DNA from: Prevotella sp. UBA2809
GTDB taxonomy: Bacteria > Bacteroidota > Bacteroidia > Bacteroidales > Bacteroidaceae
Assembly: GCA_002351725.1 (NCBI GenBank)
Contig: DEHD01000035.1
Coordinates: forward strand, 4,591-68,590
DNA: 64,000 nucleotides
Direction: 5' to 3'
Positions 56,643 to 64,000 of the stretch are shown here, piece after piece. Both the position numbers and the translations under genes were made by a program. The notes beneath the pieces were generated by a model. That model searched no databases. It saw nothing but the letters and a program-made list of their open reading frames with translations, and had not been told where the DNA came from. Position 1 is the first letter of the stretch; every line of letters begins with the position of its first letter.

Positions 56643-57320
56643 CTATTTGGTGTAAAGCAGTCTTTCCAGCTGCTGAATCTCTATTTTTCCCCTACTTAGT
56701 GTTATCAATCCCTTGTGCTGCATCTCGTTCAAAACACGCGACACATTTAGCCTGCTGTCGTTCACTTCTTCAGCCAGTCTGGTCATCAGTATATTAAACA
56801 CTTTATGTCCGGCCGGATAGGTTGAATGCTGACTCAGGAACTTTATCACTCGTGCCTCTAACGATTGCGGCGGACGGTTCCACACCTGTCCCAACTGCTT
56901 CTGGGTCTGAGTGGCAAAGTGGTTCATAATATTCAGACGGAACACAAGGAAATCTTCAGTAAGTCGTACCACCTCTTCCTTGTCTATGGTAATGAAGTTC
57001 ACATCCGTCTGTGCCACAAAGTCGTGAGTGTAGCGTTGATAATATCCAAATATCGACTCCAGCTGCACTATGTTCGGCGCCATCATCTGCTCCTCAACCG
57101 AATAGCCGTAGTCATCGGCATAGGTGCGCACCTTAAGCGTTCCGTTTATCAGGAAGTGCAACTGTGTACATGTATCACCCGATTTCACTACTGTCTTACC
57201 AGCGCCCAACTTCATGAATCCAAAGCGGGTGTGTCCGGCAACTATCTCCAGATCGTCGCGACTCATTCCCTGAAACAAGGGGAATTGCAACAGTTTGTCG
57301 AACAACTGTAGTGAGGCCAT
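56643..57320 (-). CDS. Crp/Fnr-family transcriptional regulator
   Basis: The 225-residue protein has a cyclic-nucleotide-binding-like beta roll (about 12-125) and a C-terminal winged HTH (about 165-215, LAEEVNDSRLNVSRVLNEMQ). No cysteine cluster for an Fe-S centre is visible, and the phosphate-binding arm of Crp is not conserved, so the ligand is unknown. It is three bases after apbE, at the end of a six-gene envelope operon. Confidence 0.9.
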   Translation of the reverse strand: MASLQLFDKLLQFPLFQGMSRDDLEIVAGHTRFGFMKLGAGKTVVKSGDTCTQLHFLINGTLKVRTYADDYGYSVEEQMMAPNIVQLESIFGYYQRYTHDFVAQTDVNFITIDKEEVVRLTEDFLVFRLNIMNHFATQTQKQLGQVWNRPPQSLEARVIKFLSQHSTYPAGHKVFNILMTRLAEEVNDSRLNVSRVLNEMQHKGLITLSRGKIEIQQLERLLYTK

Positions 57321-57323
57321 ACT

Positions 57324-58349
57324 CTACTTCTGTATTTTGTTTTCCAACGATGGCGAATACCAAACGGCGTTCTTACCATCCTCATCGCTGTAGATAAGAT
57401 ATGCCATCAGTTCAGGATGCTGCTCCAGCAACTGCTGGGCTTTCTCCATTCCCATCACCATAAACGATGTGGCATAGGCATCGGCCACCGCACAACTCTT
57501 GGCAAACACCGTTGCCGACAGAATGTTATGCTGCACGGGATAGCCCGTCTTCGGGTCGATGGTATGTGCATATCTCTTTCCGTCCTTATAGTAGAAGTTA
57601 CGATAGTTACCACTGGTAGCCATCGCCTTATCAGTAATCTTCACAATGCTCTGCACCTCGCCGGTAGTATCCATTGGGTCTTCAACAGGCTTTGTTATTC
57701 CCACACGCCAGGGCTGGTTCTCGGCATTAACGCCACTGGTAACAATCTCGCCACCAATCTCAACCATGAAGTTAGTTATGCCCTTGCTGCGCAGCAGTCG
57801 TGCCACAACATCAGTACCATAGCCTTTGGCTATAGCCGAGCAGTCGAGCATTACCCTGTCATCTGTTTTTGTAACCTTTCCAGCTGATAGTGACACCTTC
57901 TGGTAGCCAATTATCTGCATTAGACTATCCACCTGCTCACTTGTAGGTTCAATGCCGTTCTTGAATCCGAATCCCCAGGCGTTTACCAGTGGGGCAACGG
58001 TAATGTCGAACGCGCCGTCGGTCTCTTTCGATATCTGCATAGCCAGATAGAACACATCCTGGAACATGTCGTTAATCTCCACTTCCCTGTTCTGGTTCAC
58101 TGCAGTGATAATAGAGTTCTTGTTGAATGGCGACAGCGATGCATCAACCTTTGCAAGCTCAGCATTGATGCTATATGTAAGATCCGAGTCACACTGATAA
58201 GTGGCATGATAGAAAGTACCGAAAACCTTGTCGGCACTCTTCTGGTACGGCACGTTGCGCTCGTGACGTAAAATCAACACAGTTCCCACTATCAGCAGTA
58301 CCAAGAATGGCAACTGCCACATCCATTTTTTACTCCCTGACTGCTGCAT
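57324..58349 (-). CDS. apbE: FAD:protein FMN transferase (ApbE family)
   Basis: ApbE covalently attaches FMN to Thr or Ser of flavoproteins such as the RnfG/NqrC subunits. The 341-residue product has an N-terminal signal anchor (about 11-27), and family blocks LSPFNKNSIITAVN, DGAFDITVAPLVNAWGFGF and VMLDCSAIAKGYGTDVVA. It also carries the GKRYAHTIDPKTGYPV motif near the active site. It lies six bases after the DUF6048 gene. Confidence 0.93.
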   Translation of the reverse strand: MQQSGSKKWMWQLPFLVLLIVGTVLILRHERNVPYQKSADKVFGTFYHATYQCDSDLTYSINAELAKVDASLSPFNKNSIITAVNQNREVEINDMFQDVFYLAMQISKETDGAFDITVAPLVNAWGFGFKNGIEPTSEQVDSLMQIIGYQKVSLSAGKVTKTDDRVMLDCSAIAKGYGTDVVARLLRSKGITNFMVEIGGEIVTSGVNAENQPWRVGITKPVEDPMDTTGEVQSIVKITDKAMATSGNYRNFYYKDGKRYAHTIDPKTGYPVQHNILSATVFAKSCAVADAYATSFMVMGMEKAQQLLEQHPELMAYLIYSDEDGKNAVWYSPSLENKIQK

Positions 58350-58355
58350 GCTAGT

Positions 58356-59045
58356 TTAGATATCTATTATTACGTTAAATGTTCCACCAAGTCTTGTATC
58401 TCCGAACTTTCCGAATCCGGGCACATACCACGTATTACCGAACTCACCGTCCTCGCTGTGCGATATACGTCGTTTGTATCTGATACTCCATCCCAGGTGT
58501 ACTGGTCCGGCTATCTTGGCATCCACGCCAACCACAGCCTCTATCCAGTGGTAGTTACATTGCGCGTCCTTAATACCAAAGCCTGTATTCCACTTCCACA
58601 CCAGATCAGGAAAATCTTGTCGGGCAATGTCAACCTTGTACGACGTGAATGCATAGCGCAATCCGCCATACAGTCGGTAAGGTCCATGCTTCTCCTTCAG
58701 CAGGTTCTTGTCGATACCTATTCTGAAGTAAGGAGCCGAAGTCTTATAGTGCAGATAAGTCACATCATCATCGTGATCGGCCCTACCCAATCCAAGCTCA
58801 ACAATCGGGAACCACTCATCGTGCAGGTTTATGCGCAGCGCACCTTCATACTGTCCGTTATCGCTGAATGCCATCAGTCCTGCTCCCACCAGGTCGAACG
58901 ATACAGCAAAGCCACGGAATGTGGGTACCGAGTCCTTCTGGAATGCGAAGAACTTCTGAGCCGATGCAGGCACCGATGCCGAAAGCACCACAAAGCTAAT
59001 TGCTGCTCTTAGGATAGAAGTAGAAATGTACCGTCTTAGAGTCAT
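58356..59045 (-). CDS. DUF6048-type predicted outer membrane beta-barrel protein
   Basis: The 229-residue protein has a signal peptide (about 1-29, ASAQ) and alternating strands with aromatic ends (FRIGIDKNLLKEKHGPYRLYGGLRY), as in small barrels. I recall this family beside DUF6452 proteins in Bacteroidales. Its start lies inside the DUF6452 gene (50-base overlap), a translationally coupled pair. The function is unknown. Confidence 0.72.
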   Translation of the reverse strand: MTLRRYISTSILRAAISFVVLSASVPASAQKFFAFQKDSVPTFRGFAVSFDLVGAGLMAFSDNGQYEGALRINLHDEWFPIVELGLGRADHDDDVTYLHYKTSAPYFRIGIDKNLLKEKHGPYRLYGGLRYAFTSYKVDIARQDFPDLVWKWNTGFGIKDAQCNYHWIEAVVGVDAKIAGPVHLGWSIRYKRRISHSEDGEFGNTWYVPGFGKFGDTRLGGTFNVIIDI

Positions 59046-59487
59046 ATGTCACCGATGGGTTTTTAATAACTATTGAGTCGATGTAGTTGCGCGTATATCT
59101 CACGTCTGTAATGATGTGAAAGAACGCAGCGCTGCAGTCAACCGATTCAAAGTGCGGATAGTCTTCTTTCTTAATCCACACCGTATCGGTAACATGCAGG
59201 TTGTTATTGTTATCATTGTCGAAGCTGAATACCAGCACATCCTCCGGATGCTTATAGCTTACTGGCAGTGAGAACGAGCTTATGCCAACACCCTTATTGA
59301 ATATAATGGTATCACTGTCCTTAGCTGTTTTCGTAGTCACAGTGATTGAGTCTGTCAGTGTCAGCTCCGTACCGTCGCTATTACGCACCTGATACAGCGT
59401 TGCCACATTACTCTCCACCGGACAGTCGATAGATGTGCATGCAGCTATCAGCACTCCCAGAAACAGATATGTAACACGCTTCATCAT
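58996..59487 (-). CDS. DUF6452-type lipoprotein
   Basis: The 163-residue protein has a lipobox-like IAAC, giving a lipidated Cys17 at the end of a short signal sequence. It is rich in beta structure, with Ser/Thr/Asn-rich segments. It overlaps both the GT2 gene (by four bases) and the DUF6048 gene (by 50), so the three are translated together. The DUF6452 assignment rests on its length, context and pattern. No function is known. Confidence 0.68.
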   Translation of the reverse strand: MMKRVTYLFLGVLIAACTSIDCPVESNVATLYQVRNSDGTELTLTDSITVTTKTAKDSDTIIFNKGVGISSFSLPVSYKHPEDVLVFSFDNDNNNNLHVTDTVWIKKEDYPHFESVDCSAAFFHIITDVRYTRNYIDSIVIKNPSVTYDSKTVHFYFYPKSSN

Positions 59488-60440
59488 ATAGTCTCTTCTA
59501 TTTGGTAGTCATTACGTCCTGTTGACGAACGACTAATCAGGTCGCCGAGGAATCCTGTCAGGAACAGCTGTGTACCAAGGATCATCATCGTAAGTGCGAT
59601 GTAGAAGAATGGCGAATCAGTAACCAGTCGCTGTTGTATGCCGTTAGCCAGGCACCACAGCTTGTCGGCACCAATCCATACTGCAGCAACGAAACCGATA
59701 AAGAACATCAGAGTTCCGAGGAATCCGAACACGTGCATAGGCTTCTTGCCGAATGTGCTCAGGAACCAGAGTGTAAGCAGATCAAGATATCCGTTTACAA
59801 AACGGTTCAGGCCCATAAACTTCGACGATCCGTACTTACGTGCCTGGTGCTGAACCACCTTCTCGCCAATCTTGTTGAAACCGGCATTCTTAGCCAGATA
59901 TGGTATATAGCGGTGCATCTCACCATACACCTCGATATTCTTAACCACAGCCTTACGATAAGCCTTCAGTCCGCAGTTGAAATCGTGCAGGTTTTTGATA
60001 CCGCTTATCTTGCGTGCTGTAGCATTGAACAGCTTTGTTGGGATGGTCTTCGAAATCGGGTCATAGCGCTTCTGCTTATAACCACTCACAAGGTCGTAGC
60101 CCTCTTCCTTAATCATGCGATACAGCTCTGGTATCTCATCGGGTGAATCCTGCAGGTCGGCATCCATAGTGATAACCACGTCGCCCTGTGCCTGCTCAAA
60201 ACCGCAGTACAGTGCGGGACTCTTACCGTAGTTACGACGGAACTTGATACCCTTCACTACGTCGGGCTGCTTCTGGTTCAGCTCCTGTATAATCTCCCAC
60301 GAGCGGTCGGTAGAGCCATCGTTGATAAAGATAACCTCATAACTGAAGTTGTTCTGTTTCATCACGCGCTCTATCCACGCATAGAGTTCAGGAATCGATT
60401 CGTCCTCATTATAAAGAGGTATAACTACTGATATATCCAT
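59484..60440 (-). CDS. GT2 glycosyltransferase, polyprenol-phosphate sugar transferase type (ArnC/GtrB-like)
   Basis: The 318-residue protein has a GT-A domain starting VVIPLYNEDESIPELYAW, with DxD as TMDADLQDSP, followed by two C-terminal membrane segments (about 235-257 and 270-292). These features match DPMS-like enzymes that transfer a sugar to undecaprenyl phosphate. The product likely modifies an envelope glycan. It overlaps the DUF6452 gene by four bases and lies four bases after the DUF4199 gene. Confidence 0.88.
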   Translation of the reverse strand: MDISVVIPLYNEDESIPELYAWIERVMKQNNFSYEVIFINDGSTDRSWEIIQELNQKQPDVVKGIKFRRNYGKSPALYCGFEQAQGDVVITMDADLQDSPDEIPELYRMIKEEGYDLVSGYKQKRYDPISKTIPTKLFNATARKISGIKNLHDFNCGLKAYRKAVVKNIEVYGEMHRYIPYLAKNAGFNKIGEKVVQHQARKYGSSKFMGLNRFVNGYLDLLTLWFLSTFGKKPMHVFGFLGTLMFFIGFVAAVWIGADKLWCLANGIQQRLVTDSPFFYIALTMMILGTQLFLTGFLGDLISRSSTGRNDYQIEETI

Positions 60441-60444
60441 ATTC

Positions 60445-60978
60445 TTAATCTAATTTTCTTCGTTGCATAATAAGTCCGATGGGCACACCAAGTATAAAGC
60501 CCAACGAGATATTTATGGTTAGTATGTTCAGTGCATAGTCAATTGGGCGTGTGGCAGCCATCTCGGCCAGACCTTCGTCAACCAGACTCTGGGCTCCATA
60601 CTGCTCAAGCATCATCTTTGCCTCGTCGGTACTCATCATTCTGGCCAGCGAGTTTACCAGATAGCCGTTATCCATATATGCGAAATACAGATACTGTGCC
60701 ACTGCCAACAGCACTGCTCCGTAGAAGAATACGAAGATTGTATAGGCATAGCTGCGACCGAAGGAGATTACTCCCTCCCTACCCTCATCGCGGAATTTCT
60801 TCAGTCTGGTAGCTACAAAAAACGGACTTGCCACCACCATCAGCATCGATAGCATGCCAACCAACTGGTTGGTCAGACCGATAATATAGCTAATAAAGCA
60901 GACTATCCAAAACAGAGCCAGGAAGAAACCATCCTGACGTGCATACGCCTTTAGTTGTATATACTCTGGTGCTGTCAT
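60445..60978 (-). CDS. DUF4199-domain membrane protein
   Basis: The 177-residue protein has four predicted membrane segments and the DUF4199 layout, with the charged segment FRDEGREGVISFGRSYAYTI between TM2 and TM3. It is the first gene of the six-gene run DUF4199-GT2-DUF6452-DUF6048-apbE-Crp. The ATG at 60978 lies 25 bases after a -7 box. The function is unknown. The adjacent GT2 gene is a common partner of this family in Bacteroidota. Confidence 0.8.
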   Translation of the reverse strand: MTAPEYIQLKAYARQDGFFLALFWIVCFISYIIGLTNQLVGMLSMLMVVASPFFVATRLKKFRDEGREGVISFGRSYAYTIFVFFYGAVLLAVAQYLYFAYMDNGYLVNSLARMMSTDEAKMMLEQYGAQSLVDEGLAEMAATRPIDYALNILTINISLGFILGVPIGLIMQRRKLD

Positions 60979-61003
60979 TTTAACATTTAACTCTTTCAGG
61001 GTG

Positions 61004-61011
61004 CAAAATTA
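61004..61011 (-). promoter_or_regulatory. Promoter -7 box of the DUF4199-GT2-apbE-Crp operon
   Basis: TAATTTTGCACCC on the minus strand, 25 bases before the ATG at 60978. Confidence 0.75.
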
Positions 61012-61073
61012 ATCATTTTCCTACATATAACGGGGGCTTTCTTTAAAAAAATAGTTAAAATCACGAAAAAACT

Positions 61074-61100
61074 CAATTCTCAATTCTCATTTCTCATTTT
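61074..61100. repeat. CAATTCTCAATTCTCATTTCTC short-period repeat
   Basis: Three imperfect 8-base units (CAATTCTC, CAATTCTC, ATTTCTC) just before the ffs promoter. Confidence 0.65.
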
Positions 61101-61107
61101 TTATGCT

Positions 61108-61115
61108 TACCTTTG
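61108..61115 (+). promoter_or_regulatory. Promoter -7 box of the SRP RNA-tRNA-Thr unit
   Basis: TACCTTTGCACCC, about 37 bases before the first base of the SRP RNA stem. Confidence 0.75.
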
Positions 61116-61151
61116 CACCCGCTTTCGAGCAAATCGATCTTTTTTCATCAT

Positions 61152-61247
61152 GGGTAAGTCCTGTACGGCCAGCTCCCTTTGAATCCCCCAGGGTGGGAAC
61201 GCAGCAAGGGTATTAGGTCGTAGCGGCGCGATGCAGATCGCTTACCC
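61152..61247 (+). ncRNA. ffs: Small signal recognition particle RNA (4.5S, ffs)
   Basis: The RNA of the Ffh-FtsY targeting particle. GGGTAAG at 61152 pairs with CTTACCC at 61241-61247. The tip contains the conserved GGGTGGGAACGCAGCAAGGG, which corresponds to the asymmetric Ffh-binding loop. The roughly 96-base length fits the short bacterial form. It is followed after four bases by tRNA-Thr. Confidence 0.9.
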
Positions 61248-61251
61248 ACCC

Positions 61252-61325
61252 GCCTCTTTAGCTCAGTTGGCCAGAGCACGTGATTTGTAATCTCGGGGTC
61301 GTTGGTTCGAATCCGACAAGAGGCT
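61252..61325 (+). tRNA. tRNA-Thr (anticodon TGT)
   Basis: The 74-base cloverleaf has a 7-bp acceptor stem GCCTCTT/AAGAGGC, a D stem GCTC/GAGC and a T arm with TTCGAAT. The anticodon loop TTTGTAA gives TGT, which reads ACA (Thr). One T-T mismatch interrupts the anticodon stem. No 3' CCA is encoded. It starts four bases after the SRP RNA and should come from the same precursor. Confidence 0.93.
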
Positions 61326-61326
61326 C

Positions 61327-61359
61327 AAAAAAAAGCAGATTTTTCAATCTGCTTTTTTT
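61327..61359 (+). terminator. Terminator of the ffs-tRNA-Thr unit
   Basis: AAAAAAGCAGATT pairs with AATCTGCTTTTTT across a TTTC loop, with a T-run after. Confidence 0.88.
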
Positions 61360-62545
61360 ATTTGTCAATAATCACGGTAGGCGTTTCATGATGATGTCCT
61401 ACTATATAGAATATCTTATTTGTTCTATAGCGATACAGACCCGACAGTGTTGTAGCCACAAGCTCGTAGCTCTTACCCATCTCCACTTGGTCTAATGTCA
61501 GCAGTTCTCTATAGTCTTTTGACTCTACTGGCCTGAACTCATAGAACACGCAGTCTGGTATCAGCACCGTCTGCGGGTCGTCAATATTCAGCGGCATCGA
61601 GAACGAGCCGATGGCCGAATTGATGCCAGCAAAGATAAAGTGCACACTTCTACCGCAGTATGTTCGCAACAGTTCAAAGCTTGTGGTAAGGCAGCACACG
61701 TCATAAACCAGCATGCAGCGCAAGTCAGGCCATAGTTTTGTAACCAGCTGTGTACCTATATGGTGCTCCTCCATTATCTGGCGTATCTCATCTGCCCTCT
61801 CTGCATCATGCTTTACATAGCTGTTGCCCTGTTCTATCTCGTTGGCAAGTCTGGGCCAGTGCTTCTCTATATAGCGCAACAGGTCTATCATCTCCGAGTA
61901 TCGGTCACATATGGCAAGCGAGACATTCTTCTCTGCCAGTGCACACAGTGCCCTGATATAGATTATATCGTTCTGACCTGCAGATTTTATCACATCTATA
62001 GGAATAGCATACACCTGATCGTTGTCGAATTCGCGCTTTATCAGTTGTCGTCCCAGCAGGTTGCCTACATATACTCCCGATGGCAGTTGCTCAATGTGGT
62101 TGTCAACCAGGTTAAGAGTCATTCCGCCGGTGAGGTATCCTTCATTACCTGCAATATGGAATACCGCGCAGAAATTGTAATCGTAGAATGCCTGTACACC
62201 CCAACGCGACTGGGGCAGTTTCTTATAGCCTTCATATGTAGAAAGATGTTCGGTAAGATAGGCTGTCAGCACATTGCGCTCACCATTTGCTATACGCTCT
62301 ATGTATTTGGGATAATCATCGTAGACAGACACAGGAACCTGCATTCTGAAATCACTGATACTGTCAATCTTGTCGAAGCCATGTTCACATCCGAATACAG
62401 TCTTAGCATTCTCGCGTGCTATTCTCATTATCAGATCTTCCTGACATCCCATAGGGTCGTAGCTGATATCGTCCAGACGGTTCCTCACTATCTGTCCATC
62501 AGTCCATCTTGCTTCATTAACAATTTTAATTGTCCTTTCGTCCAT
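61358..62545 (-). CDS. GH3-like (auxin-responsive promoter family) adenylate-forming protein, degenerate
   Basis: The 395-residue protein resembles bacterial GH3 proteins, with VSVYDDYPKYIERIANGERNVL (the F-P-V-Y-ed-y-I motif) and C-terminal blocks VIPDCVFYEFRPVE and MGKSYELVATTLSGLYRYRT. Full-length GH3 proteins have about 500 residues and an SSGTTG-type ATP-binding motif after this N-terminal block. Here that site reads TEHLSTYEGYKK, and the C-terminal domain is short. I therefore doubt it can form an adenylate. The ATG at 62545 was chosen because a -7 box lies further upstream. Nearest neighbours are tRNA-Thr and a SIMPL protein. Confidence 0.72.
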   Translation of the reverse strand: MDERTIKIVNEARWTDGQIVRNRLDDISYDPMGCQEDLIMRIARENAKTVFGCEHGFDKIDSISDFRMQVPVSVYDDYPKYIERIANGERNVLTAYLTEHLSTYEGYKKLPQSRWGVQAFYDYNFCAVFHIAGNEGYLTGGMTLNLVDNHIEQLPSGVYVGNLLGRQLIKREFDNDQVYAIPIDVIKSAGQNDIIYIRALCALAEKNVSLAICDRYSEMIDLLRYIEKHWPRLANEIEQGNSYVKHDAERADEIRQIMEEHHIGTQLVTKLWPDLRCMLVYDVCCLTTSFELLRTYCGRSVHFIFAGINSAIGSFSMPLNIDDPQTVLIPDCVFYEFRPVESKDYRELLTLDQVEMGKSYELVATTLSGLYRYRTNKIFYIVGHHHETPTVIIDK

Positions 62546-62600
62546 ATTATAGTAGCTAATAAATAAGGCTAATACTTTTAGATTGTTTTTATTTCTTCGG

Positions 62601-62608
62601 CAAATATA
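62601..62608 (-). promoter_or_regulatory. Promoter -7 box of the GH3-like gene
   Basis: TATATTTGCCGAAG on the minus strand, 55 bases before the ATG at 62545. Confidence 0.6.
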
Positions 62609-62696
62609 CACAAAATTATTCATTTGTGCAAGAAAAAATAGGAAAAACATATGCAGATTTAGGGATTTTCCCTATTTGAGATTAAAAAATTATTCT

Positions 62697-62704
62697 CATC
62701 TTTG
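62697..62704 (+). promoter_or_regulatory. Likely -7 box of the SIMPL-domain gene
   Basis: CATCTTTGCAGCG is one base off TAnnTTTGCA and lies 31 bases before the ATG at 62736. Confidence 0.6.
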
Positions 62705-62735
62705 CAGCGTCAAACATTTTAAAATATTGAAGCGT

Positions 62736-63428
62736 ATGAAAGAGAATCGTATTATTGCATCAGCCCTTATAGCTTTGGGCATTGTAATGCTGGGATTGTT
62801 TATAAAAGGTGGCATCGACAACTTCGCCAATAAGGATCGTAAGGTAACGGTGAAGGGGCTGGCCGAGCGTGAGGTACCTGCCGATAAGGTTACGTGGAGC
62901 ATCGGTACTAAGGTTACAGGCAACGACCTGCCTCTGCTTTATGAGAACATAAACAATCAGACAGACAAGATTAAGAAGTTCTTGCGACAGAATGGGCTCG
63001 AAGACAAGGAGATAACTGTTAATCCTCCATCGATAAGCGACCTAGAGGCACGCGAATGGGGCGACAACCAAAAGAACTTCCGTTACATTGTAAACACCAC
63101 GATAACTGTAGCTACAAATAAAGTTACTGAGGTGAATAAGGCAATATTCAAGCAGGCGGAACTGTTGAAACAGGGTGTTGCCATCGAGAATAGCAACCCT
63201 CAGTATGAGTATGCATCATTCCAGCAGATGAAGCCTGAGATGATGGCCGAGGCTATCAAGAATGCCCAGAAAACAGCCGAACAGTTTGCCGAGGCAAGCA
63301 AAAGTGAGTTGGGACAGATACAAACAGCCGGGCAGGGACAGTTTGAGATTGAAGACCGCGACCAGAATACTCCTTACATCAAGAAGCTACGTGTGGTAAC
63401 CACCATCACCTACTCGCTTAAGGATTGA
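62736..63428 (+). CDS. SIMPL-domain (DUF541) membrane-anchored protein
   Basis: The 230-residue protein has an N-terminal signal anchor (about 8-25, ALIALGIVMLGLFI), then a SIMPL/DUF541 domain with VKGLAEREVPADKVTWSI and an ARYTVSTT-like strand (NFRYIVNTTITV). Members of this family are periplasmic or outer-membrane-associated and are linked to oxidative-stress phenotypes. The ATG at 62736 was chosen because the longer frame would start inside the GH3-like promoter region. Confidence 0.85.
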   Translation: MKENRIIASALIALGIVMLGLFIKGGIDNFANKDRKVTVKGLAEREVPADKVTWSIGTKVTGNDLPLLYENINNQTDKIKKFLRQNGLEDKEITVNPPSISDLEAREWGDNQKNFRYIVNTTITVATNKVTEVNKAIFKQAELLKQGVAIENSNPQYEYASFQQMKPEMMAEAIKNAQKTAEQFAEASKSELGQIQTAGQGQFEIEDRDQNTPYIKKLRVVTTITYSLKD

Positions 63429-63472
63429 TAATGAACAAAAGATGCAGGATCACATGGTCCTGCATCTATTGT

Positions 63473-64000
63473 TTATTCTCTTCTTAGATTATATGGGTAT
63501 GACAGTTTCCAGGGCGAATCTTCAAGTTTGAACTTCTTGGCACCCTCCTGGGTGGTAGGGGTGCGAACAAGGGGTATATCGGAGAGATCCATCAAGTAAT
63601 AATAATAGGTGAATAGCTGGGTTAATCCTCCCTTAACAGAATAGCGGGCCGAGATGTATTCGGGTGTGATGGGATCGTTACCACGAATGGTTTCTATCTC
63701 TTTGTTGTAGGCTATCAGCTTGGCTATGGCTGTTTTATATGATGCCAAGGTTGACGTTGGCGATTTCTGAATCCAGCGCTGCACAAGCTTACGATTGTAC
63801 TCGGCCACAATCTCGCCCTCGCGCTTGCGTCCTTCTACAAACCAATCAGGTGTCTTCTTGGGGTTCTCTACTGCAACACGTGCCCGCAGCTCGTCCTCGA
63901 TGGCCTGCACAAGTTTGCACTCCTTTGAGCCAAACCACTCCTTAATAACCTGCTTTACCAAAGGCGAATAAATATTGTAATAACCCGTTGGCGGAATTAA
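63473..64000 (-). CDS. Partial protein of unknown function (C-terminal part)
   Basis: The frame is open to the right edge, so only the C-terminal 175 residues are seen. It ends in KLEDSPWKLSYPYNLRRE after a Thr/Ala-rich helical stretch. It contains two Trp-rich motifs (PDWFVEGRK, VQRWIQKSPTS) and a YYYYLMDLSD stretch. No signal peptide or catalytic motif can be judged from this fragment. I do not recognise the family. The TTG at 63961 is probably not the real start. Confidence 0.7.
   Translation of the reverse strand, partial: LIPPTGYYNIYSPLVKQVIKEWFGSKECKLVQAIEDELRARVAVENPKKTPDWFVEGRKREGEIVAEYNRKLVQRWIQKSPTSTLASYKTAIAKLIAYNKEIETIRGNDPITPEYISARYSVKGGLTQLFTYYYYLMDLSDIPLVRTPTTQEGAKKFKLEDSPWKLSYPYNLRRE

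Noticed and set aside
1..64000. Insertion sequences, prophage, integrase, rRNA operon
   Set aside because: No transposase, recombinase or rRNA-like stretch was found among the readable frames and gaps.

Overview
The window reads as a chromosomal stretch of a Bacteroidota bacterium, most likely of the Bacteroidales and Prevotella-like. The support is a recurring TAnnTTTG(CA) -7 promoter element at about twenty gene starts, almost no Shine-Dalgarno sequences, and lineage-typical families (DUF4369, DUF4199, DUF6048/DUF6452, an LptE-SecG cluster, an ECF sigma/FecR-type anti-sigma/TonB receptor trio, a stand-alone receiver and periplasmic TPR kinases). I see no rRNA, CRISPR array, insertion sequence, prophage or integrase. 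The density is that of core genome, with several small accessory modules.

Layout. 1-504 is the start of a lipoprotein cut by the window edge. 670-7000 (minus) is a housekeeping run: secG, a TPR-like protein, lptE, a sigma54 activator, a YbhN-like membrane protein, pdxA and rlmN. 6873-11853 (plus) is a 1224-residue fusion (glycosyltransferase, HIT/GalT-like DUF4922 and SpoIID/LytB) followed by an AmpG-like transporter. 11984-17759 (minus) holds cysE, a histidine kinase, hsp20 and mfd. 17856-20553 (plus) is a polyprenol-phosphate sugar transferase, PlsC-like acyltransferase and phosphoesterase operon, ending in an array of four 22-bp palindromic units. 20714-24390 (minus) is the ECF sigma/anti-sigma/TonB receptor set. 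24502-28213 (minus) carries a stand-alone MetH reactivation domain, dihydroorotase, a DUF4369 lipoprotein and an FtsB-like protein; dnaX runs the other way.

30154-36023 couples a TPR histidine kinase, a sugar porter and a lone receiver with a divergent GH51 arabinofuranosidase. 36269-36733 is a cobalamin riboswitch, a terminator-like hairpin and a 29-codon membrane peptide gene; after it come two tandem histidine-acid-phosphatase paralogues, the first without its catalytic residues. 39541-46401 (minus) is a porin, imelysin, di-heme oxidoreductase, CcsB-like fragment, Rid and cyclophilin run, facing a hemerythrin-LuxR regulator at 46591. I infer an iron-related module.

47570-56521 holds a pseudokinase, ribH, a TPR protein, recF, a DciA-like gene and an overlapping protease/nucleotide operon. 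56643-60978 (minus) is a six-gene envelope operon ending in apbE and a Crp-family regulator. 61152-61325 has SRP RNA and tRNA-Thr four bases apart. The window ends with a degenerate GH3-like protein, a SIMPL-domain protein and a partial unknown gene.

The most unusual points are the riboswitch-linked micropeptide, the diiron regulator next to the imelysin/di-heme operon, the three-enzyme fusion, the dead/live phosphatase pair, and short-period repeats that run in frame through five unrelated genes.
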